Below, piece after piece: positions 34,664-43,573 of a DNA stretch of 64,000 nucleotides. Position 1 is the first letter of the stretch. Each line of letters begins with the position of its first letter. This DNA is from Agriotes lineatus. Lineage: Eukaryota > Arthropoda > Insecta > Coleoptera > Elateridae. The DNA is taken from positions 1 to 64,000 of the forward strand of contig CALNHX010007711.1 of NCBI GenBank assembly GCA_940337035.1. The letters run 5' to 3'. The notes beneath the pieces are model-generated. The model did not search any database, was not told the origin of the DNA, and saw only the letters and a list, made by a program, of their open reading frames with translations. The translations under genes were made by a program, and so were the position numbers.

Positions 34664-35064
34664 TTAATTTCTTCGTTGAAACTTACACATAGTGACAGTG
34701 TACGTGATGCTCCTTGAATTTATGCAAACCTTCGATTTGCGTAGTTCCGTGGATTACTTTTTGCTCTCGTTCAGGACGAACGTAGTGCAAAAACTACCAG
34801 ACCTTGGTAAGATCAAAATACTTGACCTGAAATAAACAAATCCACTTACTGAAGCCAGAAGTCGAGTTCCCACGGTGAAAATGTCCGATGCTCTCAGAAC
34901 GGGTCGTTGGATGTTCAGAGTCGTAATCAGCATTTCTACCTGTAACACATACATATGCAGAAGCGAATTGAGCAATTAGACGAGCGATTACCCACCTGTG
35001 CCGCCTCTGCAGCACTTAATTTACTAATTGGGTATTTGAATAGGAAGGACAATATGTCTTCACT
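34664..35064 (-). CDS. Gustatory receptor 3' exons without a visible first exon
   Basis: Three small minus-strand exons fit the C-terminus of an insect Gr. Exon i (35064-34996, 69 nt) sits between TTTGCAG and GTGGGT and ends KLSAAEAAQ. Exon ii (34939-34850, 90 nt) sits between GTTACAG and GTAAGT and reads VEMLITTLNIQRPVLRASDI then FTVGTRLLAS; this QRPVLxAxxxFxVxxxLLAS block is the usual segment before TM7. Both exons are exact codon multiples in phase 0, matching the phase-0 donors of the two large Gr exons. Candidate exon iii (34729-34664) gives SITYTVTMCKFQRRN and a stop, with TY in the expected place, but its acceptor lacks a pyrimidine tract. No large first exon lies upstream in the window. 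The locus is either a gene with a very long, TE-filled intron or an orphan fragment. Confidence 0.65.
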
Positions 35065-36690
35065 CTGCAAATAAGCACGTTATTAATGTGGAGTTTAATA
35101 ACACGTTCTTAATTAAATGGCAACTCCGGACACTCTGCACATGACGGACTTGGAAACTCAGTTTGAGGGAGCAACAATAATAGTAGCTGGATTAGTAAAT
35201 GAAGTTTGCTTGTTATTCACACTTCTTAATCAATACAGTCTGTTATGAAATCTCAAAGTATTGGACTTTTTTACTTAATATACCATTTTACATACGCAAC
35301 CTACTTATTTTCAAACGTGATTGTGCAATAACACTGGGCCACTCACCCACCAAACGTGTTTTTAAACCACGGCCACATTACTGCATGTGTGCTAACAGTG
35401 AAATTTGTAAATATGAAGCGGAATATAATTAACGGGGTAAGATCGTCAAATACTAGGTACATCGTCTACGTATTTTTATGCGAATATAATTTGTGTTAAA
35501 AAGTATAATAAAGTACGTCTAGAAAATATCCGGACAAAGCACACCAATTTAACTTCTCGGAATTAAACATATTTGAGATTGAAGATTGTTTTTTGTTTTA
35601 TCCATGACCTATTACCCTGACAATACGGACACAAAATTTTAGAGGTACAGGAATTTCTAAAAGGAAATTTCATGATACTTCTTAAAACTATAAAATTCCG
35701 GATACTTTCTAGACGTACTATATATTTGCACATGCACGTCACGAACAAATTCCATTAATAATATACTCAACTTTGATGTTTATTTCAGGAACAGATCTAT
35801 TTTTATATCGTATTTTTTATATGAAGGATAAACTGTGCTATATTTAAATCTTCTTTCAGTCGTCCGACACAAATTAGAGAATATTAATATTAAAAAAATG
35901 TAACGATGAATTAGGTTCATGTACAACATAGATATTTGATATGTATACCTAATAAACAATTTTCATTGGGATATGTAATAGTACCTTTACGGGCGAGCAC
36001 GGCAGTTAACGTGCGAGCGAACGTGTTATTCGTGCGAGACAGTAATTTTGTAGTAATTGTCGAGTATTGAACAATGTTTCATGGTATTTTGAATCCTAAA
36101 CATCTTTCTTTAAATTGTTTCCATAGATAAAGCATCTCTTTACGGGCAAGATCGATAAACGTTTACGGGCAAAATCTTTCCGGTAAAAAGACTTTTTTCC
36201 CGTAGAAACAAAGCTCAGTAAACGGGCGTTTACAATTCAGAATAACGTAAATTAATGGAGACGTCTTAGTTAATTATATCCGTACTGTGAGTTTTTTGAG
36301 CTCTGCACATGCGACTTTGAGGAACTATTGGAGATGAAAAACGAGTAAATGATAAATAAAATGTATTTTTATGAGATTGATTGAACATTAATGTTGCTTT
36401 TCACCAATAGCCCACACCCTATCGATTTGTGCAACTAAATTCCTTCAAATTGGTCATTTGAATCTAATGCAATAAAAAGTACAAACCCAACACCTGAAAC
36501 GTATACCTGAAATATTTACTGGTCAAACTGTGCTAAGCAAAATTCGAAATTAATACAAATGTTTCTAATTAGACGAAAACGTTCAGGATCACAGCTTTAA
36601 GCTGTAGAGTATACCTTCACACCACCATAAGGATCACGGTCAGTGAAGAAGACTTTGTGAAGATAGACACGGTTACAAAGTTAAGTTACA
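35065..36690. other. No recognised gene
   Basis: Upstream side of the orphan Gr 3' exons on the minus strand. No ~1-kb open exon, intact or visibly decayed, was found here. Confidence 0.4.
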
Positions 36691-36693
36691 GTA

Positions 36694-36848
36694 CTGAAAT
36701 GTATTATGGGTGACACTGTAAGTCTATGTTAAATTCGAGGTTAGCAGGTTAGGTTTTGCGTCAATCTGTGTTAAGACTGACGCAAAACTTAACCTGCTAA
36801 CCTCGAATTTGACATAGACTTACAATGTCACCAACAGCACATTTCAGG
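36694..36848. repeat. Near-perfect palindrome / hairpin
   Basis: Core arms of 58 nt (36709-36766 and 36775-36832) are reverse complements with 4 mismatches around an 8-nt loop (TGTGTTAA). Weaker pairing extends the arms to about 36694 and 36848. The arms contain TAAGTCTATG and GAGGTTAGCAGGTTA. It could be a fold-back mini-transposon or a transcribed hairpin. Confidence 0.9.
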
Positions 36849-37149
36849 ATTGCCAACTGTTTCCTGCTATCCAGGACCTGCTGCAATTGAGTTTTTTTTT
36901 TAAATCACACTGTACAAAAATCAGTTCTTCTCAGGACTAACAAGGAGTTCATTCATCTGAGGATAGGAGTAGACCACAAACTTCCGAAACGTCATGTAGT
37001 AAATACCCGAAATAGTGGAAAAAGTCGATAAAACATCTCATAGAGTATGCAGTTGCGAACAGACACGATTCAAATTAGAGTTTAATACTTCTGACCATCT
37101 ACAAACCATATAAACTGTAATCCAAATATTACGGCCGCTATTTTTTTCA

Positions 37150-37395
37150 ATTGCAAACGGGTTAACCGTTTTACCGAAAACCCGGTTTCTAAATAAGTCG
37201 GTTAACCGGTTTGGTTCAAAAACTGGTTTACAAACCGGTTTTTAATTTGGTTTACAAATCGGTTGTAATTCTATCTCAAAACCTGTTTTTAAAACGTTTA
37301 CAAACTGGCTTACACACCGGTTTTCCAACCGATTTGAAAATCGGTTTCTAAACCGTTTTAAAACCAGTTTGTATTAATTGTAAACCGGCTTAAGT
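37150..37395. repeat. AACCGGTTT-rich degenerate array
   Basis: The palindromic core AACCGGTT and close variants (aaccgattt, aaactggttt, aaaccgtttt) recur about every 15-25 bp for some 240 bp, with spacers such as TTTACAA. No fixed period could be set by eye, so this is a degenerate minisatellite or cluster rather than a clean satellite. It lies about 200 bp from the BEL element. Confidence 0.75.
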
Positions 37396-37593
37396 TTCCA
37401 TTTGAATATTTCGGCTTGCACTGGTATTAACATAAAAAGAATGGAATTCTTCTTGCATCTTCAAGAAAGTAAATGGTATAACTTCTCTCCAAAATTAATG
37501 TGTAACAGTCCACTCTGATTACTACTACTGCTAGCTCAAGCACAAATGAAAACGTAGCTTCAACGGAATAGAAACTATAACGTGCAAATGCAC

Positions 37594-37934
37594 TGTTGTG
37601 GAGCCTCTCAGTTTTCCGTTATTTTGGAAAATTCCTGATTGCTAGCTCGCCTTGGACGTTAATGGACTGTATGGATTTATTTTCTTCACTAAATTATACA
37701 CTCGTTGAAAGCAAAAGTAGGTAATTTATTTGCTATAAATTTACACGAACAGTTTAACATTTAAACATGTGAACAATAATTACTTTCGCAGAGCGGACCT
37801 TTTCGCGTGCTGTCTCGACGACAGACGGATTTGTAAGTGAATTTTTAGAAACGGAGGCCCGCCTGGCAGTCCACTGCGCACAGTATGAATTCAGAATGCA
37901 AGAGAAGCGGCAAAAGTTTATAAAGTCCTTAACA
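37594..37934 (-). repeat. BEL 3' LTR
   Basis: 341 bp. On the plus strand it runs from TGTTGTGGAGCC to CCTTAACA. The 101 bp at 37834-37934 are nearly identical to the other LTR, whereas the remainder is clearly diverged. A purine-rich run (AAGGCGGGCGGTA on the minus strand) adjoins it internally and fits a polypurine tract. Confidence 0.85.
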
Positions 37935-38129
37935 TACCGCCCGCCTTGGAAAGGGTAACCTTTCAAATAAAACAGTACAGAGTTGACATGTAAAAGCTAG
38001 AGTAAAACATGTAACGTGAACACACATATATACAAAGCATAATAGTACATGGATCTTAATCTAGTACAAGAAAACCCGAACAATGGGGAGCCAAAAGGCT
38101 TTACGAAAACTGCGCTGAACGCTAACGCA

Positions 38130-40037
38130 CTAGTTCACAACACTAGGTAACGGGCACAATTTGGCGAAGGATCGCTTCACGATCCCTGACACAGTGTTCA
38201 CTGACGCCACACGCGTAACGCCGTCAAGGCCAGGGTGCAGCTCGGTGACCCGGCCTAACCTCCACTTCAGAGGGGGTAGATTGTCATCCTTGATGAGGAC
38301 CATGGAACCAGGCTGGAGGTCCGAAAGATGCGTGCGCCATTTGGTGCGCTGTTGGAGTTCCGAGATGTACTCTTTACTCCATCTCTTCCACACATTCTGG
38401 TGAAGTTGTTGTATTCTCTGGTATTTAGACAGCCGAGACTCGACTATCTCAGTTACGTTGGGATCAGGCAGTGACACCAACGGACGACCAATCAGGAAAT
38501 GAGCAGGAGTCAAAGGCTGAAGGTCGTTTGGATCAGAGGACAAAGGGGACAGGGGTCGGGAGTTTAAGGTCGCTTCCACCTGTGCCAACAAAGTGCTAAA
38601 TTCATCATAATTTAGACTAGCGTTACCTATAACGCGACGTATGTGATGTTTGGAGGACTTGATTCCGGCCTCCCACAATCCGCCAAAGTGGGGACTGTGC
38701 GCGGGTATAAAATGCCAAGCTACTCCGTCGTTCGCGACTGATTCGGAAATAGAAGGGTTTTGTTCCGCGAGAAAATTGCCTAATTCGATTAACTCGGAAT
38801 TAGCGCCTACAAAGTTAGTGCCGTTGTCTGAGTAGACATGGAGCGGTTTGCCTCGACGAGCCACAAACCGGCGAAAAGCCATTAAGAAGGTTTCAGTAGA
38901 AAGGTCAGCGACCAATTCAAGGTGCACTGCTTTTGTGATAAAACAAACGAATAGACAAAGGTAGGACTTCACTAGTTTAGAACCACGTCCTTTACGATCC
39001 TTTATCATGAACGGTCCACCATAATCGATACCAGTCGTATGAAATGGGGGCGATGATTGAATACGAGAGGCTGGCAGATCTCCCATTATGGGTTCGGTTA
39101 ACTTAGGAGAGAATCTAAAACACCGTAAGCATTGATGAACCACTTGCTTGACGATATTCCTGCCAGAGGTGATCCAATATCGGTCTCTGAGATTAGCTAA
39201 CAGCATTTGAGGTCCGGCATGGAGAAGCCGAAGATGCTCATGCGATACTAGGAGTTTGGCGAATGGATGTTTGCCAGAAATCACTAGAGGAAACTTCTTG
39301 TCAAAGGGTAATTGAGAGTTGTGGAGCCTACCACCAACTCTTAGCAGTCCCTCGGAATCCAGAAAGGGATTCAGGGATATCAAAGCAGAAGATTGTTTCA
39401 CAGGCTTGCTCTGTGACAACAGTTTAAGTTCGTCAGGAAATGACTCGCGTTGGGAGAACCTGGCAAGCCTTACAATAGATGCTTGCAGTTCATCTGTAGA
39501 GAGGGGACCAGAAAGACGATCCGCCTTAGGGGCTCGCGCATTGTTATGAAAACGAAAGCAATAAGCTATAACTCGTTGTAAGCGAGCAAAGCTTGAATAC
39601 TGATTGAACGGAAATGGTTCAACAGAGGTTACAGGAAGACTCTGAACTTCTTTTTTGAATTCTGGAAGCTCAGCACGAACATGTTTGGAAGTAGGCCAAG
39701 AGGCCTCACCTTCGCTTAGCCAGGTGGGACCATGCCACCAAAGGCTCAATCCTTTCAAACCTAAAGGGGTGATTCTCCTAGTGAGAAGATCAGCAGGATT
39801 AGACGTTGTGGGAACATGCCGCCAAGTGGCATCAGAGGTGAGTTGCTGAACATCAGCAACTCTGTTGCACACAAAGGTCTTAAGAAGATTTGGACTGGTT
39901 TTCAACCATCCTAGCACTATTGTGGAATCTGTCCACAGACCGATTCTAGATATGGGCAAATCAAGTGCCTTTATGACTTGCACGGAAAGTTTGCTTAGAA
40001 GAACAGCTCCGCAGAGCTCGAGCTTCGGGATTGTCAA
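38130..40037 (-). CDS. BEL RNase H end and integrase, open for 635 codons
   Basis: Begins in the RNase H region (LTIPKLELCGAVLL, LWTDSTIVLGWL, HVPTTSNPADLLTR), then WWHGPTWL, then the integrase. The zinc-binding HHCC domain is seen as SHEHLRLLHAGPQMLL ... CLRCFRF (about residues 265-312). The catalytic core has GIDYGGPF (first Asp), HVYSDNGTNFVG (second Asp) and GGLWEAGIKSSK (Glu), so the DDE triad is complete. A C-terminal LQPGSMVLIKDDN domain follows and the stop lies close to the 3' LTR. It is the only retroelement enzyme in the window with all key residues and no interruption. It is separated from the upstream RNase H start by a frameshift near 40100. Confidence 0.9.
   Translation of the reverse strand: MTIPKLELCGAVLLSKLSVQVIKALDLPISRIGLWTDSTIVLGWLKTSPNLLKTFVCNRVADVQQLTSDATWRHVPTTSNPADLLTRRITPLGLKGLSLWWHGPTWLSEGEASWPTSKHVRAELPEFKKEVQSLPVTSVEPFPFNQYSSFARLQRVIAYCFRFHNNARAPKADRLSGPLSTDELQASIVRLARFSQRESFPDELKLLSQSKPVKQSSALISLNPFLDSEGLLRVGGRLHNSQLPFDKKFPLVISGKHPFAKLLVSHEHLRLLHAGPQMLLANLRDRYWITSGRNIVKQVVHQCLRCFRFSPKLTEPIMGDLPASRIQSSPPFHTTGIDYGGPFMIKDRKGRGSKLVKSYLCLFVCFITKAVHLELVADLSTETFLMAFRRFVARRGKPLHVYSDNGTNFVGANSELIELGNFLAEQNPSISESVANDGVAWHFIPAHSPHFGGLWEAGIKSSKHHIRRVIGNASLNYDEFSTLLAQVEATLNSRPLSPLSSDPNDLQPLTPAHFLIGRPLVSLPDPNVTEIVESRLSKYQRIQQLHQNVWKRWSKEYISELQQRTKWRTHLSDLQPGSMVLIKDDNLPPLKWRLGRVTELHPGLDGVTRVASVNTVSGIVKRSFAKLCPLPSVVN
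39686..39748 (-). repeat. Source copy of a 63-bp segment duplicated at 40502-40564
   Basis: Encodes LWWHGPTWLSEGEASWPTS between RNase H and integrase, its normal place in BEL elements. The copy at 40502-40564 differs by about two bases. Confidence 0.85.
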
Positions 40038-40051
40038 GGGCTTTAAAGGGG

Positions 40052-40720
40052 CTACCTTGGCCTTGGAACAGAGAAGGTGAACCTGTACTTCCCTTCCTGA
40101 TTCTTAGAACGTAGGTATATCGAAGCACCGTAACTATTGTTAGAGGCGTCGCAGAAACCATGGAGCTCTATCTCGACCACGCTCCGACAGAGGACGTGAC
40201 GAGGAATTGCTAAGTCATTGAGCATGAGAAGCTCACTGCGATAGGTTAACCATTTTTCTTGTATGGCTTTAGGAACGGGTTCATCCCAATCCAGCTTTTC
40301 CATCCAAAGCTGTTGCAAAAGAACCTTGGCACCCATGGTACATGGACTTAGAAGACCCAACGGGTCGAATATCTGCGATCTTTCAGACAAGATGCTACGC
40401 TTGGTAGCCTTACTACTTGTAGAATTTGAAATATGGGATATTTCAGACAAGCTGCTACGATTGGTAGCCTTACCACTTGTAGAATCTGAAATATTGAACA
40501 TGGAAGTAGGCCAAGATGCCTCACCTTCGCTTAGCCAGGTGGGACCGTGCCACCAAAGGCTTGACAGACCCAGCGGGTCAACTATCTGGGAAATTTCAGA
40601 CAAGCTGCTACGCTTGTAGCCTTACTACTTGTAGAATATGAAATCTGGGATGTTTCAGGCAAGATGCTACGCGTGGTAGCCTTACTACTTGCAGAATCTG
40701 AAATATTCTCTACTGATAAG
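40052..40720 (-). pseudogene. BEL region where RT should be: 20-codon repeats plus a duplicated segment, then RNase H start
   Basis: Downstream of the pre-RT domain, about 350 bp replace the expected ~1.2 kb of reverse transcriptase. Four ~60-bp units begin TTTCAG(A/G)CAAG on the plus strand at 40381, 40441, 40594 and 40653. On the minus strand they read like SSKATKRSILSE, the segment that normally occurs once just before DPLGLLSP. Between units 2 and 3 sits the duplicated LWWHGPTWL segment. After the last unit the normal sequence resumes (IFDPLGLLSPCTMGAKVLLQ, HGFCDASNNSYGASIYLRS). RT motifs A-C, including the YxDD box, are absent. Confidence 0.85.
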
Positions 40721-40965
40721 AATCTTTTCGGAGCGATTTGCAATGAATCACCCAATACCTCTACAGGCTCCTTGAGAGGGATAGAGACAACGAATCGACC
40801 ATTCGCTTCTCGTTGAGTATTTTGCACGAAATGTGCCTCACAGGCGTTCTCTTCATTTGTGCGAACCTTTTCCTCTGGGTAATGTTCGAGTTGCCAAAAC
40901 CTAGCAATGGAATCAGAAGCATCCTCGATCGTGCTAAGATTGCACTGTACAGGGTACGCAGAAGG
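40720..40965 (-). pseudogene. BEL pre-RT domain, frameshifted from gag-protease
   Basis: Reads ARFWQLEHYPEEKVRTNEEN, ACEAHFVQNT, REANGRFVVSIPL and LGDSLQIAPKRFLS, the conserved block between protease and RT in BEL/Pao polyproteins. A frameshift near 40960 separates it from the gag-protease frame, and it ends at the repeat block. Confidence 0.8.
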
Positions 40966-42776
40966 GGGCCTGTAGGGCCAGAAACAATCCAACCAAAACG
41001 AGTCTTTTGGAGGATGGGAAGATTTGGGCCTAGACCAATTTGTCCAATACAAAGGAGCTGCCAGAAAATGGGCGAACCAATCAGAATGTCGATGGTGCCC
41101 GGTTGGTCGTAGGACAGATCTGATAACTTGATGTTATCAGGAACCTTGAAGCTGTTTCGCTGGACGCGAAAACTTGGGGTAACACCCGTAATCTCATCGA
41201 GAACAAGACAGGATAGGCCAATGCCGTATGAAGTGTGAGGGGCTTGCAGCTTGATATCACACCTAGCCTTGATTTGAGAAGTGGCTTTACTTAAGCCAGA
41301 AACAGTAACGTTGACTTCGCGAGTTGGAAGCTTCAACCTTTTACACAAATCTGAACGTATGAAGTTCGATTGGGAACCGGAATCCAGCAGGATTCGCACA
41401 ACATGAGGCGTACCATCATCAGCGATGAGTTTAGCGGTAGCCGTAGGTAAGAGTACCTGCAAAGCATTTGAACAGAATGCCGAAATCGATTGGTTTAGTT
41501 CAACAGGGGTTTCTGCCGACATCGCAGATCCTGGTTGACTAGAAGAAGCATTTTGAGGTTTATCCTCATGAAGAAGTGTGTTGTGCCTTGATTTGCACTT
41601 TCTACACGTATATTTGGAGCTACAGAGGCTCGCAAGGTGACCCTGAGTTAGGCAATTAAAGCATACGCGGAGCTCTTTTGCCTTTGACTTTCTGTCAAGA
41701 ACAGACAGCTTGACAAACTTATCGCATTTGTACAAGGAATGAGATCCTTTACAAAGTGGACACGAAGGGGTACCTGACACAAATGATTTCGAATGTACCT
41801 TGGAAGACTTTTCGGGTACAAGCTTAACATTTTTTACTTCCAGAGTTTCTAGAAGATTTGCTGTGTTTTGTAAGAATTCCTTGAACTCATCAAGATTAGG
41901 CAGGTCAGAACTTGACCGGTTTCTAAGGACCTCCCATTCACGAAATGTAGTGGGGTCCAGTTTTTTAGAAACTACATAAATTATAACAAAATCAAGAAGC
42001 TCGCTTTCGGTAGCTAATGATTTGATTGCTGCAAAATGTTTGAATAACATATCGCTAATCGTACGTAATTTAGTTGCAGATTCCTTACTGCAAGATTCAA
42101 GTTCAAAAATAGCCTTGAGGTGGTTATGAACCAGAATTTTTGGATCATTGTATCGATTGCACAATGCCTCCCAAGCTAGAGTATAATTACCCGCAGTAAA
42201 CTCTAAACTTTTTATAATTTGGCTTGCATCACCCTGTAAACTAGCCTTTAGGTAATGCAGCTTTTGAATATTAGTTAACGCTTGATTCTTATGAATTAAA
42301 CTAATAAAAATCTCACGAAATTCCAGCCATTCTGACACGTTCCCTGAATATTTGGGAATCGAAATGGCAGGAAGGCGTACAGCTTGATTATTGCAATGTG
42401 AACTGCAATTTGAATGCGTTGATCTTACGCTACCGTTAGGAGATCCAGAACGATCTGGTGCAACATCAGATTGCTTGTTGTATTCATTAATCAAATATTC
42501 AGCTTGTGAGATTGCACGAAAATAAGAGTTTTCAAATTCGACTTGTTGCTGCATTTCAGATTCTGCATCCTTACTGGTGTCTAAAATTTGTTCATGAACC
42601 TCATAATATTCTGATAACACGGTGGCTATAGCATCCAATCTTTTTTGCAATTCAATAATTTGAGTACTAGGTAAAAATTGATCTTCATCATGAATCGTTT
42701 GCAAAGATTGCACGTAATTTGAGAAACGCGTAAGCTTGCCCTTGATAGAGCCACGTACTCTTACAAGCGAATCCAT
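40761..42776 (-). CDS. BEL gag and aspartic protease
   Basis: The most likely start is MDSLVRVRGSIKGKLTRF (42776); an upstream Met at 42830 adds 18 unlikely residues. The N-terminal coiled coil and capsid region includes IPKYSGNVSEWLEFREIF, typical of BEL gag. Three zinc motifs follow: CPLCKGSHSLYKC, CFNCLTQGHLASLC and CRKCKSRHNTLLH (about residues 339-402 from this start). The aspartic protease has LLDSGSQSNFI (about residue 463) and IDILIGSPIF. It continues to FGWIVSGP, after which the frame is broken at about 40960, so the last ~65 codons are out of frame. Gag and protease are otherwise uninterrupted. Confidence 0.88.
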   Translation of the reverse strand: MDSLVRVRGSIKGKLTRFSNYVQSLQTIHDEDQFLPSTQIIELQKRLDAIATVLSEYYEVHEQILDTSKDAESEMQQQVEFENSYFRAISQAEYLINEYNKQSDVAPDRSGSPNGSVRSTHSNCSSHCNNQAVRLPAISIPKYSGNVSEWLEFREIFISLIHKNQALTNIQKLHYLKASLQGDASQIIKSLEFTAGNYTLAWEALCNRYNDPKILVHNHLKAIFELESCSKESATKLRTISDMLFKHFAAIKSLATESELLDFVIIYVVSKKLDPTTFREWEVLRNRSSSDLPNLDEFKEFLQNTANLLETLEVKNVKLVPEKSSKVHSKSFVSGTPSCPLCKGSHSLYKCDKFVKLSVLDRKSKAKELRVCFNCLTQGHLASLCSSKYTCRKCKSRHNTLLHEDKPQNASSSQPGSAMSAETPVELNQSISAFCSNALQVLLPTATAKLIADDGTPHVVRILLDSGSQSNFIRSDLCKRLKLPTREVNVTVSGLSKATSQIKARCDIKLQAPHTSYGIGLSCLVLDEITGVTPSFRVQRNSFKVPDNIKLSDLSYDQPGTIDILIGSPIFWQLLCIGQIGLGPNLPILQKTRFGWIVSGPTGPLLRTLYSAILARSRMLLIPLLGFGNSNITQRKRFAQMKRTPVRHISCKILNEKRMVDSLSLSLSRSL

Positions 42777-42888
42777 AATTGTTGAGATTAAAAACAATTT
42801 AACAGATCGAACTAACTTTTCGTACGCCACTGGCGTGAATTTTGTACGCTTCTGGTACGCGGACCCAACGGGTTAACTATCTGTGATA

Positions 42889-42948
42889 TTTCAGGCAAGA
42901 TGCTACGCGTGGTAGCCTTACTACTTGCAGAATCTGAAATATTCTTTA
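42889..42948 (-). repeat. Fifth copy of the BEL 60-bp repeat, in the leader upstream of gag
   Basis: TTTCAGGCAAGATGCTACGC and the following ~40 bp match the unit at 40653-40712 almost exactly. It is preceded by GGACCCAACGGGTTAACTAT, equivalent to the DPLGL-coding sequence beside units 1 and 3. It lies in the untranslated leader, 2.2 kb from the other units. Confidence 0.85.
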
Positions 42949-43553
42949 ATGATAAAACCTTTCGCACGCCTCTGGTACGGAATTTTGTTTACAACGCAGA
43001 CAGCGCTTGATAACAACGCGAGAAACTTGTCGCTTACGACGCAGAAAACGACCCTGGTAGAACGCGAGATGATTCACTTGTAACTGCTTCGACTGCAGTA
43101 TGAAACATGCAGGGGATATCGCTAACAAACGTAATAGCTTGGCATTTCACGCAATTAAAATGTTTATATGACTCATAAACCATTTGTTTACGCAATAATA
43201 CGCAGCTGAAATTATGCACATGTATAACACAGATGATAGAAAACCAAATATTCATGCATAAGAAATCACAAAAATAGGAAATTAGGCTTACATTGATATT
43301 GGTGTGTGCCGCCTTGCCGGTTTTCTGTTCTTACTACCGTCTCGCCTGCAGCTGCAATGCCCACGTGCACGAACTTGGCGTTGATAGCACCGTCTGCTGT
43401 CTTCCTTGCGGTCGATTACATGCGATGCAATACAAAACTGAATATGCTTTTGTACTTGCCAATGACCAATGTTGTCGAATGCTGTCGCGATTGGACTCGC
43501 AATGACCTAATGTGGTTTAATCCTGGCTCTGTAGGACCAATGTTGCTCGCACT

Positions 43554-43572
43554 AATCCGGCTCGAAGGACCA
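43554..43572 (-). other. BEL primer binding site for tRNA-Tyr
   Basis: The plus strand reads AATCCGGCTCGAAGGACCA, which is the 3' end of animal tRNA-Tyr including CCA. The minus-strand element therefore carries the exact complement one base after its 5' LTR, where a primer site belongs. Confidence 0.85.
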
Positions 43573-43573
43573 A

